NCBI GenBank assembly: GCA_910576935.1
Contig: CAJTKG010000057.1
Span: 1 to 8,734 of the forward strand
DNA length: 8,734 bases
Direction of reading: 5' to 3'
Origin: an uncultured Muribaculaceae bacterium
GTDB lineage: Bacteria; Bacteroidota; Bacteroidia; Bacteroidales; Muribaculaceae
A program made the translations under genes and the position numbers. A model generated the notes under the pieces. That model had not been told where the DNA came from and searched no databases. It saw only the letters and a program-made list of their open reading frames with translations. Shown in pieces: positions 1 through 7,600 of the stretch (within the stretch, counting starts at the first letter, position 1; each line of letters begins with the position of its first letter).

Positions 1-2089
1 TCTTTGGCCGTGGATTCTTTTTTTGCGCGTTAAATATTTGTGATTGCCGCCGATAGGCCCTTAACTTAACCGCATTGCGGGCGTCGATGTCGTCGGCGAC
101 GGTGTCGGCCGACGATGATGTGATTCTGACGAGCTGTCGCGAGGTTGTCAGGGCGTAGATTTTGCCGTCGGCAGAGGTGACGGCTTCAGGTGAGGCGACT
201 GTGCGTCGGTCGATCTCGAAGAGGTTTGTCTCGAGGCCGTCGGTGCCGCCGAGGGCGAGGGTGTGTATGCCACCGTCGGCGAAGACGGTGAAACGTTGCT
301 GTCTGACGGTCAGCGCCGTGCGGTTGTAACGGCTGACGGCAAGGGCATTGATGTGTCCTCGCGATAGATCGGCCGTGGCGATGGCGCAGAGAGGCGAGAG
401 GCTGCGGGTCACGGCCATCATCGAGGCGTGACGGTGGGAGGCGGGGCGTTCGGCGGGGATGACGTAGGCGTCGGCGACATCACCGAGGGCAAAGGGCCGC
501 AGTGTCGGATGGACGTAGACGGCCATGTCGCCGGTGACGCGTGTGAGGTCGAATGTCCGGGTGACAGGCTCTTCGCCTTCTACCGATAGGTTTATGGTCA
601 TCTTGCTGGCGCGTGCCGACGGATAACAGAGCACGGGACTGAACAGCTCGGGAGTGTCGCCGTCGCCCGAGCAGATGCTCACAACCGATTCCTCGGGGTC
701 GGCGACGCTCTCGGTGATGTCGGTCCATATGGCGGCGCGCCAGCGTTTTGCTTTTGTCTTCACGGCAAAAGACCGCGCCGACCAGCCTTTGAAGAACCGT
801 TGTGTCAGGTCGCCCCAGACGGTGGTGTCGCCAGAGGCGACGACGGTGCGGGCCGAGAAGCTGTGAGGCACGGCAAACATCAGGCTCTTGTCGCTGCGGG
901 GGTTGAAGGGTGCACGTAGCGCGCGGTTCAGGGTCTCGCTTTCGTCGGCGGCAGAGGTCATGCCGGCGACGGTGAGTGTCAGTGTCGTGCCGTCGGGCGA
1001 GGCGAATGGGTCGTTGACGGTCATCACGGGCCGCTCTATCATGTCGAGGCGGCAGATGCTTTCGCGCAGGAGAGCTTCGGCGGCGCGGGCTGTCGAGGCT
1101 GTCAGCCCCCGCATGGTGCCGGGCCAGCTTGCCCGCATGACGGTCTTGTCGCCGGTGCTGCGTATGTTGGCGGTGCAACGGGCCTGAAGCGAGAAGTCGA
1201 CGGGATGGTATTGCGGGGAGACGAAGAGGCGCAGCTTTGCGGCGGCTGCGGCGGTGCGTGGCGCGAGAGTGTGGCCGGCGACGGTGAGTCTGACACGGTA
1301 GGTGTCGGCCGAGATGTCGGTGGGGTGTGTCATCGCCATATCGTCTGATCTGAAAGCTACGGCGTCGGTGAGCCGGGTACCCGCCGGAAGCGATACGACC
1401 ACGGGCGGCGATACGTAAATGACCGTAGAATCGGCGTCGTAGAGGCGGTAACGGCATATGACGGGCTGGAAGAATGCGCCATCGGCGGCTGCCTGACGGG
1501 CCACGTCCTCGTATGCGTCGTTCATGGCGGCTGTCACGCGGCCGCGCTGGGCGCTGTCGACGTAGCTCTTGCCCTCTGAAAAGCTTTTGTCGAGGCGTAT
1601 CGGCGCGATGGTGGCGACGGCTTTGGCTGCGGGCTCGGCGGTGAGCGTGACTTCGGGGAAGACGGTGTCGGGGGTGATGACGGTGACGTCGTCGGGGGTA
1701 TCGCCGAAGATGGCTGTTGTGGCGCCGGCGTCGGTCATGACGGTGAGGCGGTGTCCGGCAACGGTGGCGCAAAGTGGCGTGGAGTCGAGCAGGGCGACTT
1801 CGACGGGCTCGGGCATCCACTGCGACAGGTCGAGGGTGGCGAGGGTCTTGCCTGAGACTATGGCGAGCAGGCGGCGCCCGTCGTCGAGGGTGACGACGGC
1901 GAGAGGGCGGTAGTTGCCTGCGGCGACAGGGGCGGGCTGTCCGGCGGGGATAAGCTCGGGTGAGCCGTCGGGCGAGGGTCGCAGGTTGTGGCAGACGGTC
2001 ACGCGGCAGTCAGGGGCTTCGCTTGTACGGCGGCTGAGGCCTGCAGCGATACATATGTCGGCAGGCAGGGTGGAGACGGTGTTTTTCAT
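1..2089 (-). CDS. Large hypothetical protein, 3' partial, possibly phage-structural-like
   Basis: An uninterrupted minus-strand frame begins at the ATG complementary to 2087-2089 and stays open for 696 codons to the window edge. Wobble bases are mostly C or G, as in a real gene, and a promoter-like TAACTTTG lies 34 bases upstream of the start. There is no signal peptide, so the product is probably cytoplasmic or virion-associated. Visible segments are CHNLRPSPDG near the N-terminus, a strand-rich stretch with FFQPVICRYRLYDAD (residues 206-220), and QRFTVFADGGIHTLAL (residues 598-613) near the C-terminus. This wording loosely recalls large Bacteroidales phage or prophage structural proteins, but I cannot name a family. 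Residues 672-696 are encoded inside the left inverted repeat and are basic with different codon usage, so the true C-terminus is probably lost. The region is clearly richer in G+C than the two genes to its right (for example 40 of 60 bases at 1681-1740). Confidence is high for coding, low for function. Confidence 0.8.
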   Translation of the reverse strand, partial: MKNTVSTLPADICIAAGLSRRTSEAPDCRVTVCHNLRPSPDGSPELIPAGQPAPVAAGNYRPLAVVTLDDGRRLLAIVSGKTLATLDLSQWMPEPVEVALLDSTPLCATVAGHRLTVMTDAGATTAIFGDTPDDVTVITPDTVFPEVTLTAEPAAKAVATIAPIRLDKSFSEGKSYVDSAQRGRVTAAMNDAYEDVARQAAADGAFFQPVICRYRLYDADSTVIYVSPPVVVSLPAGTRLTDAVAFRSDDMAMTHPTDISADTYRVRLTVAGHTLAPRTAAAAAKLRLFVSPQYHPVDFSLQARCTANIRSTGDKTVMRASWPGTMRGLTASTARAAEALLRESICRLDMIERPVMTVNDPFASPDGTTLTLTVAGMTSAADESETLNRALRAPFNPRSDKSLMFAVPHSFSARTVVASGDTTVWGDLTQRFFKGWSARSFAVKTKAKRWRAAIWTDITESVADPEESVVSICSGDGDTPELFSPVLCYPSARASKMTINLSVEGEEPVTRTFDLTRVTGDMAVYVHPTLRPFALGDVADAYVIPAERPASHRHASMMAVTRSLSPLCAIATADLSRGHINALAVSRYNRTALTVRQQRFTVFADGGIHTLALGGTDGLETNLFEIDRRTVASPEAVTSADGKIYALTTSRQLVRITSSSADTVADDIDARNAVKLRAYRRQSQIFNAQKKNPRPK
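2..77 (+). repeat. Left copy of 76-bp perfect inverted repeat
   Basis: Bases 2-77 are the exact reverse complement of 8659-8734, including a run of seven T matched by seven A. Identity stops at base 78 (c here, where the other arm would require a). This copy lies inside the open frame of the minus-strand gene. Read outward (minus strand, from 77 to 2), both copies begin caatgcggttaagttaaggg, so the same sequence leaves the window on each side. Confidence 0.97.
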
Positions 2090-2122
2090 ATATAATATAT
2101 AGGTAAGAAGGTTTCGACTCTG

Positions 2123-2130
2123 CAAAGTTA
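2123..2130 (-). promoter_or_regulatory. Bacteroidota -7 element for the minus-strand gene
   Basis: On the minus strand this reads TAACTTTG, an exact match to TAnnTTTG, 33 bases before the ATG at 2089. The nearest TTTG upstream (complement of 2157-2160) is 26 bases away, longer than the usual 19-21, so the -33 half is weak or absent. The short leader before the ATG is nearly pure A/T. Confidence 0.5.
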
Positions 2131-2204
2131 ATATCGCCGGGGACGGTTTCTATATCCAAAATCGTATGGCAGTGCAATTTTAGGTATTTGCGCGGGTTTG
2201 TGAC

Positions 2205-2276
2205 TATGGAACAACGGCCTCCCGGCCGTTGCTAAATGTTGATGTGTTAGCGGATTATGCGACGGTCAGGAGACCG
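2205..2276 (+). repeat. Paired-hairpin intergenic repeat, copy A
   Basis: The first hairpin has stem caacggcc (2212-2219) and ggccgttg (2224-2231) with loop tccc. The second has stem cggtc (2263-2267) and gaccg (2272-2276) with loop agga. The first 27 bases match copy B exactly, and the segment 2247-2276 matches 8628-8657 in copy C at 24 of 30 positions. The two hairpins face opposite ways (TCCC-type loop on + and on -), as in REP/BIME-type repeats. It occupies the divergent region between the promoters at 2123 and 2348. Confidence 0.75.
2206..2235 (+). other. Nine-codon micro-ORF (MEQRPPGRC) in repeat copy A
   Basis: ATG at 2206 opens nine codons and ends at TAA (2233-2235). It differs from copy B by the last codon only (TGC instead of TGT, both Cys). 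No clear ribosome binding site or dedicated promoter is visible, so translation is unproven; the frame overlaps the hairpin. Confidence 0.25.
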
Positions 2277-2290
2277 CCGCCTCCATGTGG

Positions 2291-2312
2291 GCCGCCCCGT
2301 TTCGGGCGGCTT
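2291..2312 (+). terminator. GC-rich hairpin, possible weak terminator
   Basis: gccgccc (2291-2297) pairs with gggcggc (2304-2310) around a six-base loop, followed only by TTTG. No plus-strand gene precedes it, so it may be part of the repeat region, or may insulate the promoter at 2348 from upstream transcription. Confidence 0.35.
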
Positions 2313-2347
2313 TGTGGGGTGGGAATGGTTAATTTTTTTCATTTTGC

Positions 2348-2378
2348 TTGTTTATTTGGTTGTTTTGATATACTTTTG
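2348..2378 (+). promoter_or_regulatory. Promoter of the 651-residue secreted protein gene
   Basis: TTG at 2348-2350 is followed by exactly 20 bases and then TACTTTTG at 2371-2378, fitting the Bacteroidota -33/-7 pattern. The predicted transcript starts near 2385, giving a leader of about 30 nt that is A/T-rich and has no Shine-Dalgarno. Confidence 0.72.
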
Positions 2379-2414
2379 CAATGCCATAAACCAAAATAAT
2401 AAATTTATTCCTTA

Positions 2415-4370
2415 ATGAAACACTTTTACACGAGCTTTATGCTACTTTTTGCCGCGCTATTCTGCTCGGCACAGATCGTGACGGAACGCCCCGAGGGTAC
2501 GATGAAATATTATCAGCGTACGGGCGGCCTTACTTATCTCAACGACGGTCAGCAGCTGCATCTGCAGAACCAGTCGGGTTTCACCGAAATCGTCTATGCG
2601 GCCGACGGGACGAAGGCGTGGATAAAAAATCCGATTGCCGGCTTTTTCCCCGAGGACGGCACTGATTGCGCCTGGGTCGAAGGCCGTCTTACCGACAACG
2701 GTTCGACAATCGAAGTGCCCGTCGGACAGAAAGTTTACTTCGGAGCCGAACAGAACGATTATATAGAAATCGCCCTTGTCGACCGCGACAAGACGTCACA
2801 CACGACCAACTTCATCTACGACGCCAAGGCTGCCGCCGTGATCTATAAGGTCGACGGCGACAAGGTCAGCATCACGGGCACATCACGCGATCGTCTTCTC
2901 GGCCTGGTGTGGGGGTCGGACAAATCATGGCTCGGCTTCGGCGACTATGAGACGGTCTACACGATCTATGATCTCCCTCAGCCTGTCACACCTCCTGCGT
3001 CGATGACAGTCAAGAACTATCCGCTCAGCGCCATCGAGTATATGAATGAGCAGGATGCCGTCTTCTCGACCGATGTAAATGTGGGCTTCGACGGTGACGA
3101 CGTATATATCCAGGGCTTTGACAAATTCCTCCCTATGGCCTGGATCAAAGGCCGCCTCAACGGCTCGAAGGTTACGTTCGACGTGCAGTATATCGGCACC
3201 GACCCGGGCGATCGCCGTCACTTCCTTGCCGGCTGGAACGGTGGTGCGGTAGGGCCTGTTGAGATAAACTACTATAAAGACCTCGACGCTTTCGAGAGTA
3301 CGTTGCCGGTAATGCTTAACTCCAATCCGACGATGCATAACTATTATGCCTACTACCGCAGCATCTATATAGGTGACCGTCCCGACCCGATAACCCTTCC
3401 CGAGGGCGCCGCCACCGTGCGCATGATGCTCAAGGGTAAGGTCGATAACACAGGTTTAACCGCCCGCGACTTTACACGCGTCATCAACATGGCCACTGTC
3501 GGTGATCAGGTTTACATCCAGGGTCTCAGCATCGATGTGCCCGAGGGTTGGGCTGTGGGTACTCTTGCCGACGGCAAGCTCACGATACCCTGTGGCCAGT
3601 TTATGGGCTTCGGCGAGCAGGCGGCGATATATCTCCACGGCGCCGATGCTCGGTCGGGTGAGTTTCGCGACATCGTATTCGACTATGACGAGGCGGCCAA
3701 TATATACACCCACAACCATATACTATATGAGTGTACGGCCCGCGAGCCCCGCACATACACATGGCAGTATCTGCCCGGCCTGACGATCTACTATGATCCC
3801 AATGCCCCGACAGGTGCCGACCCCGACGATCTGCCGGCCACCGACTATATCTTCAAGGCACAGTGTATGTCGAAGATCGACGCCATCAAATCGGGCAATG
3901 TCGAGCTGAAGGTCAAGATAGCTCTCGACGGCAACCTTGTCTATATCAAGGGGCTGTCGCCCGAGACTCCCGACGCATGGATCAAAGGCGAACTCCTCGA
4001 CAACACCGTCACCTTTGCCTCGCCCCAGCTTCTTGGAGACAACGAGTCGTATAATGTCTACTTCAGCGGCTACGACATGATGGCTTATACGCTCAACGAC
4101 TGGCTCCTGACATACAATCCGGCCGACGAGTCATACAAGACATCGGCCCACGCTGTCATCAACCGCTCGGTCGACCGTGTCAACTATGATGTCTGGTACT
4201 ACGGCATGTCGTTTGTCAAAGACCCTGCCGGTGTGGCCGACGTTGCTGTTGACGCCGACACCGACGAGGCCGTATACTACAACCTTCAGGGTGTGCGTGT
4301 CGACAATCCTGCCGCCGGCATCTATATCCGCCGCCAAGGCGGTAAAGCCTGCAAAGTTGTGGTCAGGTAA
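2415..4370 (+). CDS. Secreted repeat protein with T9SS C-terminal sorting domain
   Basis: This 651-residue protein starts with a signal peptide (basic MKHFY, hydrophobic FMLLFAALF, probable cleavage after CSA at residue 19). No lipobox is formed because F precedes the cysteine. The body holds four related modules at about residues 45-110, 223-261, 360-400 and 502-541. The module reads roughly as VYIxGLS, then P.AWIKG.L, a short beta strand (VTF) and Q..G; the first copy is the most divergent. Linkers between modules are rich in Tyr, Asp and Pro. Residues 606-651 are a short type A T9SS domain (DEAVYYNLQGVRV, AGIYI, KVVVR), which predicts export across the outer membrane and probable surface attachment. 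The ATG at 2415 is chosen because it gives the signal peptide and lies about 30 nt past the predicted transcription start; no Shine-Dalgarno is seen. The gene has its own promoter and terminator. Its molecular role is unknown, and no catalytic motif is visible. Confidence 0.9.
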   Translation: MKHFYTSFMLLFAALFCSAQIVTERPEGTMKYYQRTGGLTYLNDGQQLHLQNQSGFTEIVYAADGTKAWIKNPIAGFFPEDGTDCAWVEGRLTDNGSTIEVPVGQKVYFGAEQNDYIEIALVDRDKTSHTTNFIYDAKAAAVIYKVDGDKVSITGTSRDRLLGLVWGSDKSWLGFGDYETVYTIYDLPQPVTPPASMTVKNYPLSAIEYMNEQDAVFSTDVNVGFDGDDVYIQGFDKFLPMAWIKGRLNGSKVTFDVQYIGTDPGDRRHFLAGWNGGAVGPVEINYYKDLDAFESTLPVMLNSNPTMHNYYAYYRSIYIGDRPDPITLPEGAATVRMMLKGKVDNTGLTARDFTRVINMATVGDQVYIQGLSIDVPEGWAVGTLADGKLTIPCGQFMGFGEQAAIYLHGADARSGEFRDIVFDYDEAANIYTHNHILYECTAREPRTYTWQYLPGLTIYYDPNAPTGADPDDLPATDYIFKAQCMSKIDAIKSGNVELKVKIALDGNLVYIKGLSPETPDAWIKGELLDNTVTFASPQLLGDNESYNVYFSGYDMMAYTLNDWLLTYNPADESYKTSAHAVINRSVDRVNYDVWYYGMSFVKDPAGVADVAVDADTDEAVYYNLQGVRVDNPAAGIYIRRQGGKACKVVVR

Positions 4371-4393
4371 AGAGACCGTTTAAACCGTTTTCT

Positions 4394-4432
4394 GTCGTCC
4401 CGACGCCACCCCGGCGCCGGGACGACGCTTTT
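4394..4432 (+). terminator. Intrinsic terminator after the 651-residue protein gene
   Basis: The outer stem gtcgtcccg (4394-4402) pairs with cgggacgac (4418-4426). One A-C mismatch follows, then an inner stem cgcc/ggcg around an acccc loop. A short T run (4429-4432) follows. It lies 23 bases past the stop codon. The core is almost identical to that of the terminator at 8526-8562. Confidence 0.85.
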
Positions 4433-4438
4433 CCGGGG

Positions 4439-4470
4439 CTATGGAACAACGGCCTCCCGGCCGTTGTTAA
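4439..4470 (+). repeat. Hairpin intergenic repeat, copy B (first hairpin only)
   Basis: The stem aacaacggcc (4445-4454) and ggccgttgtt (4459-4468) encloses loop tccc, a perfect 10-bp stem. The second hairpin and the TTAG-containing linker found in copies A and C are missing, so this copy is truncated. It begins six bases after the T run of the preceding terminator. Confidence 0.75.
4441..4470 (+). other. Nine-codon micro-ORF (MEQRPPGRC) in repeat copy B
   Basis: ATG at 4441 to TAA at 4468-4470, directly after the terminator and upstream of the next promoter. Any transcription would depend on readthrough. It encodes the same peptide as copies A and C. Confidence 0.25.
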
Positions 4471-4514
4471 GTGTGGTATAATTCTAAAAAAATATTAAAA
4501 ACATATATTAATTG

Positions 4515-4545
4515 TTGCTTTGTGGAAAAATAAAGATTATCTTTG
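4515..4545 (+). promoter_or_regulatory. Promoter of the 1269-residue protein gene
   Basis: TTG at 4515-4517, a 20-base spacer and TATCTTTG at 4538-4545 match the Bacteroidota promoter pattern. The predicted start is near 4552, so the leader is about 145 nt, long for a gene of this type. The promoter lies after the terminator at 4394-4432, which makes this gene a separate transcription unit. Confidence 0.75.
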
Positions 4546-4551
4546 ACGATG

Positions 4552-4696
4552 ATACAATAAAAAAATATCTTAAATCGTTGTAAAACCCCTTAAACCCTAC
4601 CATCGAAACGAAAAGTCCTGAAATCTGCAAATAACAATCAATTAAATATTTACCATTTAAAAACCATCTAATTTTATTAACCTAACAATCAACAAC
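4552..4696 (+). promoter_or_regulatory. Long A/T-rich leader of the 1269-residue protein gene
   Basis: About 145 bases lie between the predicted transcription start and the ATG. They are A-rich, with little G, and end in A/C-rich sequence (cctaacaatcaacaac) typical of Bacteroidota start regions without a Shine-Dalgarno. I see no convincing stem-loop, riboswitch core or leader peptide. Confidence 0.45.
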
Positions 4697-7600
4697 ATGA
4701 AATTGTCTTTACGCAATTTGGCACTCGGCGCGGCTGTAGCAGTCGCGGGTGTCGCTATGGCGCAGGAGGCTCCCGTTGTTACCAAAACCTGGGCGATTGA
4801 AAAAGTCGCTTACGACAAGTTCAATAAGAACGATATGCGTTTCGGTACAGGTTACGACGGCAAAGTCTACACAGTCGACAAAGCCAACAAACAACTTGTT
4901 GTAGTAAGCCCCGATGGCGTCAATACCGTCGATCTCTCGGCTTATGCTCCCGGCACCGGCATCACTGTCGACCAGGCCGGTAACATTCTTGTTAATACGA
5001 GCTTCCCAAACGCTGCCTCAGGCACTGATTACCTGATCGTTCCGGCTGACGGCAGCGCAGTGAAAGAGCTTAAACTTACTTATCCCGACGGCATCACAGC
5101 CGCTCGTATCGACCAGATAGGCCGCGTTGTCGGTGACCTCCTCAGCGAAGAGGGTGGTGCATGGTATCTCACACCCAACGGTTCGAAAGTTGTAGGTCTC
5201 GCTTATGTTGCCAACGGCGAACAGGCCGATCTTCTCGACTATATGACAACCGAGTCGTTTGAAGCTCCCGCTATCAACACTTCGTGTCTGGCCCAGCCCA
5301 AGGCAGAGACTATCGCCGAACTGCTCGAAATGACTGACGAGGCTGTCAATGCGTTCTATATCCGTAACCGCTCGACCAAGTCTATCTATGACTTCTCGAC
5401 CGGTGAAGCTGTGGCGTTGACCGCCCCCGCCGAAGCTCATACACAGGAAGGTTTTGACGTCTTTACACTCGGAGGCGTGACATATCAGGTGCATCCTGTC
5501 AAGAAAAGCGCAAACTATGAATCACATTTCTGTATAGCAGACGCCGAAGGCAATGTCATATACACCAGTGATTATAAGTTAAGCGGTGACGGCAGCCAGA
5601 ACTTCGGTTCTTTTGTAGCTCACAAAGTATCGGAAACCAAGGTAGAGCTTTATCAGTGGTTTGCAAGCGGTGCAGGTGCTATCGCCGCCATGTATACCAT
5701 CGAACTTGGTGGTCTGGTTCCTCCGGTTCCTCCGACGCCCGCTCCTCTCTATGCTGTCGGCTCTTTCCAGGGCTGGGCTCCCGAAGAGGCTGTCGAGCTT
5801 ACATATAATGAGGAGAATGGCAAGTATGCGCTTACTCTCAAAGGCGAGACCGAGTTCAAGATCTCGACAAGCAAGGGCACATGGGATGAGTTTAACGCAG
5901 GTGTCATCGGCATCGCCGAAGACAACACTGTCTATACTCTTCCGTTCTACACACCCGAAGCCCTCACAGCCGGCAAACTCGGTAACTTCAGAGTCGATCC
6001 TTTAGGCGTATGCACAGCCTATATAGACCTCGAAGCCATGACTATCGAAGTCGCCGGTAGTCCCATAACTACATATACATACTTCAGCGACGACTTCGAA
6101 TGGCTCGCCCCGTGGTCTGAAGCAAGCAGCGCGGGTGCTACCATAGAAGAAAATAACCCCGGCGCTAACTCGCCTCAGCTTGTCAAAGCTATCTATAATG
6201 ATGTAACAGCCTATGACGCTCTCACAGGAAAAGGCTATTCGTTCCTGACAAGCAAAGTCGAGGGCAAAAAAGACCAGACTCCCGGCCAGCAGATTTATCT
6301 TAACAAAAACTATCTCAAATTCGGCAAAACCGACTATTTCAGCGGCATCACTCTTCCCGCTATAAAGAATGTTCCCTACGGCGCAACCGTTACCCTCTCG
6401 TTTGACGCAAGTTCGCAGCGTCGCGGCTCAGGCATGTGGGATCCGACCGAACTTGTTGTCATAGTTAAAAACGGTGAGGATGTAAAAACATATCCTGTTG
6501 TATTACCACGTCCCGCTGATACAGATGGTGAACCGTTTACCGACTTCAAATGGGAAAACCTGAGCGTTGTTCTTGAAGGTGCTGTAATCGACAAAAATAC
6601 CACTATCAGCATACGCAACTCTGACGCCCAATGGCCCGGCAGCAATGCTCTCCGTTGGTTTATGGACAATATCTCACTCACCGGCACAAGCAAGCCTTTG
6701 GCGGTTATGCCCGACCTCTCGCTCCGCGGCGATTTCAACGGCTGGGGTGAGACACCGATGACTCTCACAGACGAACCCGTCGAATGCATAGGCGCTATCT
6801 ATCGTCTCCACCTCGACGAACTCGAAGCCGGCGAATTCAAGATCGGCAACAGCGACTGGTCGATCAACCGTGGCGCTGACGAAGATCCCAACGTCGTTCT
6901 CGGCGCAGATATGAAGGCTTGGCAGGATGGCCAGAACTTCAAACTCGACAAAAAGCTCGTCGATGTAGACATCATGCTCTTCTACAAACACGAGGCATCT
7001 GTCAACTCAATGCTCAAAATCGAAGGTAAGGTATGGGAAGCTCCCAAACACCGCGCCGCTATGGCTTACGACCTCTCGATCACTCCTACTCCCGGCGACG
7101 CCGACAATATGGCCGTCACATTCAAGTCTACCGACGAAGGTATGGCAACCGTAGTCCTCACCAACCGTGAGAACGCTGAAGATGTCGTTCGCATCGAGCT
7201 CGGCGCTGTCGTCAAAGGTGAAAACGTTCTGTCGTTTGCCATCAACGACCTCCCCAACGGTGCTACATATGACTGGGCTATCGAAGTCATCAGCAACATC
7301 GAGGGTGATGCTCCCGTGCTTGTTTACTCAGGCGAAACTCCCGAGCAGATGGTACGCGGCGGTGTTGTCACAATCACCGACGAAACCGTTCCCGCTTACG
7401 GCTACACCATTGTTTCTCACGGCAAATGGCAAGGATTTGATGTATACGATCCCGCAGGTGACCACGTAGGCACATTCCACAAAGGTTTCAAACAGAGCAC
7501 CAACCAGTCAGCGCCCTTCCGTGGCGCCGAGCGTGAAGGCCTCGCAGTCTTCGCCGACTGGTCAGACGCTACCGCAGGCTACTGGGTAGTCGACCCGCTC

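Noticed and set aside
31..40. Promoter within the left inverted repeat (AATATTTG at 33-40)
   Set aside because: It fails the first base of TAnnTTTG, the nearest TTTG is 26 bases upstream, and it would only drive antisense transcription in the window.
480..1820. A 446-codon minus-strand frame in another phase
   Set aside because: Its product is dominated by Arg and His in low-complexity runs, typical of a shadow of a GC-rich gene. The frame starting at 2089 has coherent composition and covers the same DNA.
654..2102. Several plus-strand frames (654-866, 888-1187, 1569-1913, 1914-2102)
   Set aside because: They are antisense to the 696-codon gene, rich in Ser, Arg and Val, lack promoters, and are short compared with the opposing frame.
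2415..2480. Lipoprotein signal in the 651-residue protein
   Set aside because: A cysteine is present at residue 17, but the preceding residues (ALF) do not form a lipobox; ordinary signal-peptide cleavage after CSA fits better.
2925..3719. Minus-strand frames inside the 651-residue protein gene
   Set aside because: They are antisense shadows. The plus-strand frame has a signal peptide, repeats and a sorting domain.
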